In this document: piece after piece, positions 11,586 through 23,559 of the stretch | How positions within the stretch are numbered: the first letter of the stretch is position 1 | Layout: every line of letters starts with the position of its first letter | Assembly: GCF_910594005.1 (NCBI RefSeq) | Contig: NC_057825.1 | Location: 44,361,037 to 44,425,036, forward strand | Origin: Cervus elaphus | Taxonomy: Eukaryota > Chordata > Mammalia > Artiodactyla > Cervidae | Length of the DNA: 64,000 bases | Direction of reading: 5' to 3' | Program-made: the position numbers and the translations under genes | The notes under the pieces: model-generated | Database searches by the model: none | What the model saw: the letters and a program-made list of their open reading frames with translations, nothing else | Told to the model about the DNA's origin: nothing

Positions 11586-12049
11586 AAAGGTCCATATAGT
11601 CAAAGCTATGGTTTTTCCAGGAGTCATGCATGGATATGAGAGTTGGACTGTGAAGAAAGTTGAGTGCCGAAAAATTGATGCTTTTGAACTGCGGTGTTGG
11701 AGAAGCCTCTTGAGAGTCCCTTGGATTGTAAGGAGATCAAATCAGTCAATCTTAAAGGAAATCAGTCCTGAAAACTCATTGGAAGGACTGGAGCTAAAGC
11801 TGAAACTCCAATACTTTGGCTACCTGATGCAAAGAACTGACTCATTGGAAAAGATCCTGATGCTGGGAAAGATTGAAGGCAGGAGGAGAAGGCGACGACA
11901 GAGGATGAGATAGTTGGATGGCATCACCAACTTGATGGACATGAGTTTGAGCAAGCTCCAGGAGTTGGTGATGGACAGAGTAACCTGGTGTGCTGCAGTC
12001 CATGGGGTCGCAAAGAGTCAGACACAACTGAGCGACTGAACTGAACTGA
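11586..12049 (+). mobile_element. BovB 3' fragment
   Basis: Plus-strand BovB from aaaggtccatatagtcaaag to the terminal gactgaactgaactga. It encodes RT C-terminal words such as VKAMVFPGVMHGYESWTVKK and ILMLGKIEGRRRRRRQRMR, then a stop. It is 5' truncated, and I could not find a clear TSD. Confidence 0.9.
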
Positions 12050-13929
12050 CTTCAAGGAACTTACAAACTAATATAAGTGATTAAAGATAAATGTTGTAAG
12101 TTCAATAACAGAAAAGAAGTAAATAATTGTTTAAAAAACAGTAAAGGAAAAAGTCATAAGTCAGTACTTGGTTATATGGCAAATGAATGGGTATGAATTT
12201 ATACAAAATTCAAAAGCAAGAAGAAAGACTCTTTTAAGCTGGCAAGGGGTAGGGAACTGCCAGTCTTATCTATCAAGGAAAGTTGAAGGCTTAGGCTAGA
12301 GCTCTTCTGGAATCTCTGGGGTTGTAATTGAGGCAAAGAAAAAAGAAGAAAGAGCATTTTCATAGCTTGGGGACCAATGAGCAACTGACAAGAAAGGACA
12401 TGGATAAATCTCATCCTCATCCTTTACATTAAACTTTGACTGCAACCTTTCATGTATCTTCCTGTGAAGACATGTGTATCCCCCTGATCTTGAATCAAGA
12501 TCTTAGCACATCTAAAACTTGACAATATGTTTCTTGGGAAAACCTGTGAGGTGTGAATTGACAAGAAAATTCTGTCTGCAGGTCAGCATATGTAGCCTAA
12601 GAAGTTTGTGCTCTTCAACCAGCCTGAAGCTAAAATCAGGCTATTTTCACTCTTTGGTTAAATGCTAGCTAACTTCATTTTAATACTGCACTGTCAGTAT
12701 TTTATTTATTTGTCTGGATGCCACATTTCCTCTCCCAAATCTCCCTTTCATAAATGATTTACTATTTGTTCCTAAAGCCGAAGATTTTGTGCCTTGTCTC
12801 TTTTTTTCTGATAAGAGGATATTGCAGCAGCTTTCTTTTCATGCTGCTGATGGTTTTTATTTTGTTAATTCATAGTTCAGCAGAGTAACTAGTTTAGTAA
12901 GGCATAGAAAACCAAGAGGTTCAGCCCTCGAAATGACTAAGACAGTAAATCTTCACTGGCCCATTATCACATAGAACCCTGTTGAATTTGCTTCCCTAAA
13001 AAGTAAGTTAGCAAAGAGTGGTTCTTAAAATAGGTTTTACATTTTCTTAACTTTCCTAAACTAAGCATATTTAACTACAGGACACTTAAGGTCCTTAAGA
13101 TAAAATTATGAAAAAGCAGTTCTACAATGAAAACCCATAAATTTTGAAAAAAATGGGAGGAATTTTTTCTGAGTATACCCTTGATAGGTCTTCACATAGG
13201 AATTTAGACTGTGCTGCATTTAAGACAGGGATTATGTGATTTTATAAAAATTTTCTCTTTTAAGGCAGCACTTGGGATGTTATAGTAAGAAAGTTATATA
13301 CCATAGTTCTTTATGGTGGTGGTCACTAGACTAAGCTGTAAGATGTAAAACAAAAACAAAAATCAACAAACTCATGAAATTAATTCACCAATTCAGTACT
13401 GAGCTTACTTTCCAAACTCATTTTGCTATTTTACAAAATGCAAGTCAATAGAAAGTCTATTCCATACTAAAAATTCTGCAAGTAAAGATCTAACTCCTGG
13501 AAATGCCGTGTCTCCCAACTTTCCTCCCTTGAGATTTGGGGAATAAACTGGTTATAAAGCCCCATATTGCTCTCAGAATGCTTCACTGGTTTCTTGAACT
13601 ACTTCATTCTTTCAAAATTTCTAGACTGTTGACCTTAAGAAACAAAAAATACTCTATGTTCAGGAAAATTGATGAGAAATAAAGAACAAACTTACTATCT
13701 GAGTATGAGTGGGGTTGGTATAGTAAATGTAAGAAGAAGAAATGGCAAAAATTCATCAGGATGCTTTTGTGGTACTATGTAAACAGATTTCTTCAGTTTT
13801 AATTAGTTATATTCCTCTTCAGGATCACTGGTTATATATAACATGATTTAGGTTTACATAGTGCTTCTTCTCTCCCAGAAAATCATTGAATAATTCACAA
13901 TCCAAAATAGAATGTATACTTTAGTACAT
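12050..13929. other. Unassigned intergenic DNA (1.9 kb)
   Basis: No repeat family or coding region recognised. AT-rich throughout, with no long open frame on either strand. Confidence 0.4.
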
Positions 13930-14155
13930 CTCTCTAAAAACTTGGCAGACTAAGTTGATGAAAATAAATGAGGATACAGAGAACTGGTTTAACACAGTTA
14001 CAAACCAAATCTTACTGATATATAGAACTTCATACCAAATAAACAGAAAATACATGTTTTTCTCAGATGTCTATGGAACTTTTATAAAAACTGATCATGT
14101 ACTAAGTCACAAAGACAACCTCAATAAAATTCCCAAAGTTGAAACATAAATGTTA
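13930..14155 (+). mobile_element. Old L1 ORF2 fragment
   Basis: Words such as ggaacttttataaaaactg and catgtactaagtcacaaag match the L1 endonuclease-to-RT spacer (compare 61160-61210 in this window). It is short and heavily mutated. Confidence 0.5.
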
Positions 14156-14178
14156 CCTTTTCTGAACATATTGCACTA

Positions 14179-14194
14179 CACACACACACACACA
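14179..14194. repeat. (CA)8 microsatellite
   Basis: Sixteen bases of uninterrupted CA repeat following the old L1 fragment. Confidence 0.9.
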
Positions 14195-14299
14195 TGCCCC
14201 AAGTCTGACAATTTGAACATTTTAAAACAGGTTTCTAAGTGACTCTGGGAATAAAAATAAAGAAAAATGATGAGATTATAGAACCTTTGGTAATGAGCA

Positions 14300-14754
14300 A
14301 CTAAGGCAACTTTCCATATGAAAAGCTATGGAAGTCAAGGAGATGTGATGTGAGAAGTTGCCTTTGTGGGCTTTGCAGAGCAATGGAGCTATGTACCAAG
14401 AAGTTCAGTGGCTTGTTAATTGGCTATACCCCAAATAACAAAATAAAAAGTTAAAAAAAAAGAAGTTCAGGGGTCTGTAGAAGCTTGAAACAACCTCATG
14501 TTACACCAAGAAGTAAACGGGGACCTTGGTCCTACAAACACAAGGAATTGTTGAATTTTGCCAATAATCTGAGTGAGCAGGAAACAAATACTTCCTTAGA
14601 GCCTCCATAAAGAAAAGCAGCCCTGTAGATACCTTGGTTTTATTTCAGTGAGTGTCAGACTTCTAATCTACAGAACTGCAAGATAATAAATTTGTGCTGT
14701 TTTAAGTCAGTGGGTTTGTGGTTATTTGTTATGGCAACAGTAGAAAACAAATAC
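14300..14754 (+). mobile_element. MLT1/MST-type MaLR LTR
   Basis: The LTR shows acggggaccttggtcctac, attttgccaataatctgag, cttctaatctacagaactgc, and the hallmark 3' end ataataaatttgtgctg followed by agaaaacaaatacag. It is interrupted by a 51-bp insertion at 14409-14459. The left edge is approximate. Confidence 0.75.
14398..14470 (+). mobile_element. 51-bp L1 3'-tip insertion with 11-bp TSD
   Basis: The insert reads tggcttgttaattggctata and continues to a poly-A tail, matching the end of a ruminant L1 3' UTR (compare 32350-32385). Duplicates aagaagttcag at 14398-14408 and 14460-14470 flank it exactly. Confidence 0.88.
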
Positions 14755-15925
14755 AGATTTTGGTACCTAGAAATGAGATGCTGCTGTAATTTAATTAAAT
14801 ATGTGAGAGTGGCTTTGGAATTGGGCAGTGGGCATAGGCTGGAAGATTATTAGAGAAGCATGGTAGGAAAAAGTCTAGATTGCATTGAATAGACCGTTAG
14901 TAGATATAGGTACTAAGGATTTATAGTGTGCAGTTCTGTGGAAAGCAGAATTTATAAATGATGAAACTGGACATTCAGCTGGTAGATTTCCAAGCAAAGT
15001 GTTGAAGATGCAAATATTTTTCCTCTAGTTGCTTACAGTAAAATGTGAAAGAAAATAAATAAATTGAGAAAAGAACTGTTAAACAAATAGGATCCAGATT
15101 TTGATGATCTAGGAAACTCTCAACCTATTCAGATTAGAAATGACATGAAAATCAAGAGATTCACTGTCAGCAAAGTGTGCTCTAGAGAAAAAAAGAAAAC
15201 TCAGGATATGGCTGGACAAACTTTTGCTACTAGCTCAGAAAGATCTAAAAGGTCAGAGTATTCAGACACACAAAAGGTTCTTTGGAGAGAGTGTTACTCA
15301 CAGATCCCCTCAATCAAGCCACAGAGTTTTTCAGAAGCTTAAAGATTTTGTCCCTCAGCTATCTCAGTGAAATCCAAGAATGGATGGGATTATCTAGGAA
15401 AGATCTATGGATGACCCTCTTATAGAATAGAGTGAATTCTTGGAACATATATGGGAGACCCACAAAGTTCTTGAGAATTTTATACCAGCAGAAACACCGT
15501 GAACTTGGACTAAGAAAGAAAGAGGATAAAAAGAAAAAAGGCTGTGAGATTCTCACAATTCTACAGGAGGAAAACAGGCTGATAAATTTCTTAGCTGCCA
15601 ACATATACTTTTTTCCATGAAAAAGAAAAGGTGACTCATATCATACACCATAGAGGATAATTCCCAGACCTTGAAACTTAATGGAGTTTCCCCAGCTGAA
15701 TTTTAAAGTTCTTGCGACCAGTCATTCTTTCTTTACCTTCTGTCTTCTCCTTTTAAGCTGGAACATCTATAAGTGTTACCCTACGCTTATTCCAACAATG
15801 TATTTTGGGGGCAGAAAAATCTATTATCTAGTTTCACAAGTCACCAAATAGACACAAATTGTTCCCTGGGATGGAGATAATACCCTTACTTGATTTAGAT
15901 TAAAAGCAACAGAAAACTAATATAA
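14755..15925 (+). mobile_element. MaLR (MST/THE1-like) internal region
   Basis: Directly after the LTR comes gattttggtacctagaaat, then gtggctttggaattgggcag and aaaagtctagattgcattga, which follow the MaLR internal sequence. Near 15765-15870 ggaacatctataagtgttac and caatgtattttgggggcag match its later part. No gag or pol frame is intact. I see no clear 3' LTR, so the relic is a 5' LTR plus internal sequence. Confidence 0.7.
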
Positions 15926-16589
15926 CATGTAAGGAAAATATAACATACTATACAATTTGGAATTACCTTTTTATTTAATAGGAATTCAACAGACTTTCTT
16001 GCATGCTACCTTATTTCAAAACACTGTACTAAAATATAAAGTTATGCTATTTATTTATAGGTAGTAGTTACTACTATGATTTTTAAAGATAAGCATAAAT
16101 GCAAATCCAAAAATTACCATCTTTATGAAGTTTTATTTTCAGAATAAAAATGAAAATCTCAATAATCTTTTCCAATAAAAAGATTTTGCTGTAATCTCAC
16201 ATTTGACTAAAGTTATTCTTATCACCAATTAGTACAAAGTAATTTACATACACATAAAACATAAAGAGATAAAATCTTAGAGAGACAAAATTATTCTAAA
16301 AAATTATCCCAGTTCATAGAAGAGAAAACAGATACTTGGTGAAGAAAAAAAAGCTTGCCTCACTGCAAATTCGTGACTGACTTGGAATAGAACACAAATT
16401 TGCTGAGTTGTAACTTTCGACTAGTGTATCAGCTATTACCATATTTTTCTCTCATGGCCTTGATTAAGATTGTGACTGGCTCTCACCCTAGGGAAATTTG
16501 TGTTAATATATTGGCAACTTTTCATTTCATTAGGTACTAAAAACAAAAGTTTTAAGTTAAATGATGAAAAACTGAAAGCTTTCCCTTTA
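15926..16589. other. Unassigned AT-rich DNA
   Basis: No gene or family recognised with confidence. Confidence 0.4.
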
Positions 16590-18547
16590 AGGTTAGGAAC
16601 AATCTAGAGTCTCACCACTTCTATTCAACATAGTACTGAAAGTCCTAGCCAGAGAAATCAGCTAAGAAAAAAGAAATAGACATCCAAACAGGAAAGGAAA
16701 AAGTAAAATTAGCTCTGGTTGCAGATGACATGATTTTTTGTATAGAATATCCTAAAGATTCTACATACAAAAAAACCTGTGGGAATTAATAAAGGAATTC
16801 AGCAAAGTTCAGGATACAAAATAAACACACAAAAATCAGTTGTAAATCAATACATGAACAATCTGAAAAAGAAATTAAGAAAACAAACTCATTTATAATA
16901 GCATCAAAATTAATAAAATCCTTAGAATAAACTTAATCAAGGAGTTAAGACTTATACACAGAAAAGTATGAAACATTGCTGAAAGAAATCAAAGAAGAAA
17001 CAAACAAATGGAAAGACATATTAATAGATTGGAAGGCTTAATATTATTAAAATTTGTACATTACATAAATACAGATTTATGTAAGATTTACACAGATTCA
17101 ATGCAATCCCTATCAAAATTCCAATATTTTTTTCAAAAATAGAAAAAAATCATGCTAAAATTCATATGGTATTTCAAAGGACCCATAATAGCTGAATAAT
17201 CTTGAGAGAGAAAAACAAAGCTACAGGTCTCAAATTTCCTTGTTTAAAAACATACTACAAAACTACAGTAATCAAACCATGATACTAGCATAAAAACAGA
17301 CATATAAACCAATGGAACAGAAGAGAACCCAGAAATAAGATCTAATATATCATATGGGGAAAGAATAGTCTCTTCCACAAATGGTGTCAGGAAAACTGGA
17401 GAGCCACATGAAGAAGAATGAAGTTGGATGTTCAACTTATATCATATACAAAAATTAACTCAAAATGGATAAAAAACCTAAACATAAGACCCGAAGCAAT
17501 AAAACTCCTAGAGGAAATATGGGGGAAATCTTGACATTTGATTTGGCAATAATTCCACGATGTGACATGAAAAATGCAGGTAGCAAAAGCAAAAATAGAC
17601 AAATGAGACTACATCAACTTTAAAACTTCTGTGCAGCAAAAGAAATAACCAACAGAGTGAAAAGACTACAGAATAGAAGAAAATATTTTCAAACCATATA
17701 TCTGATAGAGGATCAATATCCAAAAGGTATAGAGGACTTGTACAACTCAACAGTAAAATCCAGAAATGGGCAGAGAACTTCAACAGATATTTCTCCAAAG
17801 AAGATATACAAAGAGCATACAAACATATAAAAAGGTGCTCACTATCACTAATTACCAGGGAAATGCAAATCAAAACCACAATGAAATATCATCTGATACT
17901 TTTAGAATGGCCACTATAAAAAAAAACAAAACAGGAAATAACAAGTGTTAGGGAAGATGTTGAGAAGTTGGAACACTTGTGCACTGTTGGTGGGAATGTA
18001 AAATGGTACATTTGCTAAAGAAAACAGTAAGAAGTGTCCTCAGAAAATTCAAAATAAAATTACCATATTATCCAGCTACCCCACTTCTGTGTATATCCAA
18101 AAGAACTGAAAACAGGGTCTTAAAGTGAAATTTGCAGATCTATGTCTATTGCAGCATTATTTACAACTGCCAACAGGTAGAATCCACCTAAATGTCCATT
18201 AACAGATGAATGAGGGAAGAAAATGCTGTATACACATACAATGGAATATTATTCAACCTTAAAAGAAAGGAAATCCTATCATGTGCTACAACATGGATGA
18301 ACCCTGAAGACAAGATGCTAAGTAAAATAAACTACAAATAAAACACAAAAAGACAAAATCTGCATGATTTCCCTTTAAAAGGTATCTAAAATAGTCCAAC
18401 TCTCAGAAACAAAAAAGTAGAGTGATGGTTGTCAGGGGCAAAGGGAAGTGACAGGTGAGAGCTGTTCAGTGTGTATAGTTTGAATTTTGCAAGATAAAAA
18501 AGTTGTAGAGTTCTTCAGTGTAACTGTGCATATACTTAACACTATTG
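16590..18547 (+). mobile_element. Old L1 (L1MA-like), ORF2 RT to 3' UTR
   Basis: Starts in the RT domain (ccacttctattcaacatagt). The catalytic box reads VADD at 16718-16729 instead of FADD. It continues through gatgacatgattttttgta, cagagaacttcaacagata, gttgagaagttggaacactt and into the 3' UTR. Numerous stops and shifts break every frame. A Bov-tA SINE interrupts the UTR at 18548, and the last piece is 18771-18856. Confidence 0.88.
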
Positions 18548-18770
18548 TGCACGCATGCTAAGTCACTTCAGTCAGTGTCTGACTCTTTGCCACCCAATGA
18601 ACTATAGCCTGCCAGGCTCCTCTGTCCATGAGGATTCTCCATGCAAGAATACTGGAGTGGGTTGCCATGCCCTCCTCTAAGAGATCTTTCCTACCCAGGG
18701 ATCAAACGCGTGTCCCCTGTGGTTCCTGCATTGCAGGTGGATTCTTTTACTGCTGACTCCCTGGGAAGCC
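18548..18770 (-). mobile_element. Bov-tA SINE nested in L1
   Basis: Near full-length reverse complement of Bov-tA, from tgctaagtcacttcagtcag to the tRNA-derived end gactccctgggaagcc. Its position inside the L1 3' UTR shows that it inserted later. I found no unambiguous TSD. Confidence 0.9.
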
Positions 18771-18856
18771 GGTGTACTTAAAAATGATACTGCATACTTA
18801 AAAATGATTAAGATGGTAAATTTAATGTTATCCATTTTTTTACTACAATAAAAAAG
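18771..18856 (+). mobile_element. L1MA-like 3' UTR end (continuation)
   Basis: gtgtacttaaaaatgatac, then gtaaatttaatgttatcc and a poly-A end (acaataaaaaa) complete the L1 that began at 16590. The word acttaaaaatgat occurs twice, 17 bp apart. Confidence 0.8.
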
Positions 18857-19629
18857 CTTTATAATTATTGTATTGCATTGCATCCACAAATGGCAATACC
18901 TAATTTGAGAAGTCCAGAGAATTCAATGTTTAATTGAAATGGAATATTTAAACTAAATTGCGGCAGCACAACTTCAAATTGAAATACCAATAAATACATT
19001 AAAAGATTGTTGAAAAAAAGAGTAATTCCTTCTGAGGAATAATTATCCAAAAAATAACATTAGTTCATTTTGTAATATACAGAAAATGCTGTTTCAAGCT
19101 AATTAAATCAAATGCATTTTCAGAGCAATTAACAATATGTGGTTAATTATTATTATACAGGATCTGGTATGCAGCATTAATTATGATGAACTTATTTGGC
19201 TTTTTAAAAAAGAGGAAATGTGTTATTTTGGGAAATAAAATGCTTTCAATGTTTTATTATAAATTAGACTTTAATAAACTTTAGAATTGCAAATGAAAAA
19301 CAAAGTGTTTTCTAAATAAGTTTTCAAGTTAAGTGAAAAATATATTTTAGGGAATAATCTTTGTAGATTTGACACCGTTTATAAATAAATTCTCTTCTAC
19401 ATTTAAAACATATATTTGAAGCATCGTCTTTATGTTAATCACTGTACTTGGCATTGTGAGAAATATAAAAATGAATTGATCCAATCCCTGGACGCAAGGA
19501 TCCCATGTTACCAAAGTAATTTAAAGAATTTACGTTTCCTTAAACAGTGTTTCAATGAATTATTCAACTTTCTAACTCTCCTTGATTCCTCTCTCACCAA
19601 GCAGTTTAAATAGTTTGTTTTCACATCAA
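18857..19629. other. Unassigned AT-rich DNA
   Basis: No gene recognised. Around 19415-19530 there is weak similarity to the tail of ancient MIR/L2-type repeats (gtacttggcattgtgagaa), too diverged to call. Confidence 0.35.
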
Positions 19630-20010
19630 GGTGATTCTCAAACTTGGATCAAAGTTGAATCACTGAAGATCTTTTAGAATATACACAAGTGGGGACCACA
19701 TCCCCAGAATTCTGACTTACATAGGAGTTTACAGTGGGACTTGGACATCTGTGTTTTTAAAAATGACCAACTGCCTGGGAACCAGGGAATGACTACAAAG
19801 CGGTAATGGTTTCTTTATAGGGTGACGGAAATATTCTAAAATTAGGTGTGATGATAGTTGCTCAACTCTATACTTTTATTAGAAATGATTGCATTCTTTA
19901 CTTCAATTGAATTAGTTTTATGATAAATAAATTATACCTGAATAGAATAGACAAGAATTTTTAAAAGCTCTGGGATATGACCAAAATGTTACTCAGAAAC
20001 ATGTGCAGTC
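19630..20010 (+). mobile_element. MER5-like element split by L1 insertion
   Basis: The first half (19630-19762) reads tgattctcaaacttgg, accacatccccagaattc and acatctgtgttttta. The second half (from 19958) resumes with tttttaaaagctctggg. The duplicates tttttaaaa at 19754-19762 and 19958-19966 mark the nested L1. Confidence 0.6.
19763..19957 (+). mobile_element. L1M 3' UTR fragment nested in MER5
   Basis: gggtgacggaaatattctaa, gtgatgatagttgctcaac, and aaattatacctgaat match the old L1 3' UTR end. It is flanked by 9-bp duplicates tttttaaaa. About 195 bp long and 5' truncated. Confidence 0.7.
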
Positions 20011-20097
20011 TTTTTATATCCATCTATTGGTAAGAAAAACATTGAAAAACAAATAAATAAAATAGAGCATTCAACTTAATAAAGTGGAGAAGGAATG

Positions 20098-20265
20098 AGA
20101 GTTTGGGATTAGTAGAGGCAAACAACTATATACAGGATGGATGAACCACAGGTCCTACTGTACAGCACAGGGAATTATACTCAATATCCTGTGATAAACT
20201 GTGGAAAAGAGTATGAAAGAGAATATATACATATATGTATAACCAAGTCATTTTGCTGTACAGAA
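20098..20265 (+). mobile_element. L1 3' UTR end (ruminant type)
   Basis: gagtttgggattagtagagg, acaggtcctactgtacagc, and gtcattttgctgtacag match the young L1 3' UTR. Only about 170 bp is present. Confidence 0.8.
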
Positions 20266-20279
20266 AAAAAGAAATTGGA

Positions 20280-21568
20280 AAAGAACAAAAACAACAAAAT
20301 AGAAGGGAGGAAATAAGAAAAATAAAAGCAAAAATTTGATGAAAATAAAATCTGCAACCCCAAAACTGTTCCTTTAAAAAGCAATTTAATGAGCTAGCCT
20401 CTACTAAACTCTAGTAAATAAACAGAGAAAAACCACAATAGTGGTACCAATCAAAGCAACAGGCAAGTATAACCTTATAGTATACAGATGTTTAAAAGAA
20501 GAGTATATGTAGCTTAAAACAGTACATTGAGAAACTAGATGAGATGAAAGAATTTCTAGGAAAATCTAAATTTGCCAAATTGTATACTAGAAAAGGTAAA
20601 AAAAAAAAAAAAAAGGTCAATATCCTTAAGATAGTTTTAAGTTAGTCTAAAATATTCTCCCTTCAAAAGTTCCAGACTCAGGTGATTTTGTAAGTAAATT
20701 TTCTCACACCTCCAAGGTACAAATTACTTCTATGTCATTTAAACTGTTTCAGAGAATGCAAAGAGATGAAGATCTGTCAAATTCCTTCTATAAGTTTAAC
20801 ATTATATTTATATCAATGACAACAAAAATTACACAAAAGAAAAATGGAAAAAATTGGAGTTTAATCTCATTCATAATTATAGTGCAAAGAACCTAAATTA
20901 AATATTAGCAAACTAAATATAGCAATATATTTAAAAAAATCACTATAAAGTAGAATTTAGAAATGTAAGGATGATTCAACATCAGAAAATTTAGTACTTT
21001 AATTCATGGCATTAATATACTAGAGGTTACTTACTCATTTTGATAGATTGAGAAAAGGCAGTAACAATTCTTTTAATAAGAATTTTAATAAGCTAGGAAT
21101 AGAACAAACCTTTAATTTGATAAAGAGTATCTATCAGAAGTCAATAGTAAACTTAAAATGAAATCTTGAAATGCTAGAGAGATATTCCCACTGTAATTAG
21201 AAACAGGACAAAAATGCTTGTCATAATGAATATTGTTCAACAATGTTCTGGAAATCATAACCAATGCAGTAAGGTAAATAAACTTATTTCATTCTCTTTC
21301 TCCACAAATAGATAGACACATATACAGAAAACACACAAGAGGAGAGAAAAATATTAGAAAAGGTTAAACAAAATGCCACGTTTATATACCTAAAAATGGT
21401 ACAAAATAATCTATTTTAAGAAGCTATTAAATAAGAGATTGTAGTAATGAAAACAGGTATGATATCAACATACACATTACTAATAATTTTTGTAGATACC
21501 AATAGTAACTAATTAAAAATAATGGATAAAAGACCCCATTAATATCACCAATAAAATTATCAACTACA
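20280..21568 (+). mobile_element. Old L1M ORF2, segment 1
   Basis: Degenerate L1 ORF2: gaatttctaggaaaatctaa, agtatctatcagaagtcaat, and caatgttctggaaatcataa correspond to the linker and RT regions of old L1s. No frame is open. It contains a 16-nt A run at 20599-20614. The element resumes after each younger insertion at 21840, 23560 and 24046. Confidence 0.7.
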
Positions 21569-21855
21569 GGACTTCCCTGATAGTCTAGTGGTTAAGAATC
21601 TGCCTGCCAATGCAGCGGACATGGGCTTCATCTCTGTCTGGGAAGATTCCATATGCCAAGGGGCAACGAAGCCGGTATACTACAACTACTGAGGCCCGCA
21701 CTCTGAAGCCTGTGCTCTGCAACAAGAGAGACCACTACAAGGAGAAGTCTGCGCACCATAACTAAAGTAGACCCTGCTCGCCACTAGAGAAAGCCTGCAT
21801 GCATTAATAAAGACCTAGGACAGCCATAAATAAATAAACAAAACTATAAACTACA
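21553..21855 (+). mobile_element. CHR/SINE2-type tRNA-Glu SINE
   Basis: Body 21569-21839 starts acttccctgatagtctagtg (tRNA-derived promoter region) and ends with the (aaataa)-rich tail. It contains the characteristic caacaagagagaccac and actagagaaagcctgcatg words. Imperfect 16-bp duplicates aaaattatcaactaca (21553-21568) and aaaactataaactaca (21840-21855) flank it, with two mismatches. Confidence 0.9.
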
Positions 21856-22757
21856 ATGGAACAATCTTACCTAAAAAATTACATAAGATGAAGAAAACCA
21901 TAAAGCTTTCTAGAAAGTATTTGAGGCTATTGAGAAAAAGAGAAGAGCATACTATGATTCTTGGTGGGAAGATGTAATATTGTGAAGATGAATCACCTCA
22001 AATTTGAAAGTTCTGATGGAATTTTTAAATGGAATTTGGCAAAGTAATTCTAAGTTCATTTGGTTAGTAAATTAGCAACAATTATAAAGCAAATTATAAG
22101 AATAAAAATGAGAAGAACTGAATTCTTTAAGTAACAAAGCTTACTATAAAGCTATAGTGACTAAAATAGCATAATATGGGACTAGAGATAGATTAATTAA
22201 ATAAAAAGTGTTCAGAAACATATCTATATAAATTTGAAATTTAGTATATAAAAATGTCATTTCAAACCATTGTGGAAAGAATGGCCTAATCTATAACTAG
22301 TTTGGGGTCAACTGTCTATTTAGGGAAAAAACAATAAGAGTTCTCTTCATACCACATATCTTAAAAGCTAAATACCAGAGGTATTAATAAGCAAAATATA
22401 AAAAGGCAAAACTGTAAAAGCTCTAGAATAGAATACAGGAAATGTTTTATAATCTTGAGGAAAGATCTTCCTAAGTAAGACACAAAACTTAGAAGCCACA
22501 AAAGAAAGGAAGGACAGATTACTGCACAAAAATGTAAAATTTTCTATAAAATACATTTTAGCAGAGAAAGTATTAATGGCGTTAGTATAAAAACAACTCC
22601 TATAAATAAATAAACAAACAAAAGGCAAACACCCAATAAGGGCAAAAAATATGAACAAGTAGTCCACAAAAGAACAAAATGCTAATACCTAATAAACATG
22701 AAAAGATGTTCAACTTCACTGGCAATTAGAAATATATAAATTCAAAATGAGATCCCA
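21840..22757 (+). mobile_element. Old L1M ORF2, segment 2
   Basis: Continues ORF2: gctatagtgactaaaatagc, aaaagctctagaatagaata, and atgaaaagatgttcaacttc follow the usual L1 order. Broken in all frames. Confidence 0.7.
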
Positions 22758-23559
22758 TAAACAACCCAATTAAAAAATGAGCAGAGGATCTGAATAGACA
22801 TTTTCCAAAGAAGACCTACAGATGGCCAATAGGCATATGAAAAGATGTTCAACATCACTAATTATTAGGTAAATGAAGATCAAAACACAATGAGACACCA
22901 CCTCACAACTGTTAGAATAGCTATTATAAAAAAGACAAGAAGTAACAGTGTTGGAGAGGATGTGGAGAGAAGAGAAGCCTGTGCACTACTGGTGGGAATG
23001 TAAATTGGTGTCACTACTGTGGAAAACAGTATAGAGAGTCCTTAAAAATTTGAGACCAAAACTACCATATGATCTATTCCACTTATAGGTATTCCCCCAC
23101 ATCATATGAAAATGCTTATTTGAAAAGATATATGCACCCCTATGTTCACTGCAGCATTATTTACAACAGCCAGAATATGGAAACAACTTAAGTTCGTTGT
23201 TTTCAAGATGTATAAAGACATGGTACATACATACAATGTATACTATGAATACTATTCAGCCATTAAAAAAGAATGAGACCTTGTCATCTGTGATGGACCT
23301 TGAAGGTATTACGCTAAGTGAAAATAAGCACAGAGGGGAAAGACAAGTACAGTATGTGGAATTTAAAAAGGCAAAACAAAATAACATAGATACAGAGAAC
23401 AGATTGGTAGTTACTGGAGAGGAAGAGGGTTAAGGGGTGGATGAAATGGGTGAAGGGTGTCAATTGTCTGGCAATGAATGATCACTTGGTGGTGATCATT
23501 TTATAGAATTCTAATGCTGTATACCTGAAACTTATATAATAATAAAAAGTGAGGTCCCA
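22748..23559 (+). mobile_element. L1MA-like 3' end nested in older L1
   Basis: Body 22758-23549 runs from acaacccaattaaaaaatga to aacttatataataataaaaa. The older L1 flanks share tgagatccca (22748-22757) and tgaggtccca (23550-23559), a 10-bp TSD with one mismatch. It holds the last ~200 codons of ORF2 plus the 3' UTR. Confidence 0.85.

Noticed and set aside
11586..12049. Arg-rich C terminus (GRRRRRRQRMR) suggesting a nucleic-acid-binding protein
   Set aside because: This is the normal BovB RT C-terminal region, repeated in the copy at 47693-48292.
21553..21855. Possible tRNA gene at the SINE head
   Set aside because: The tRNA-like portion belongs to a CHR-type SINE with a long tRNA-unrelated body, an A-rich tail and TSDs.
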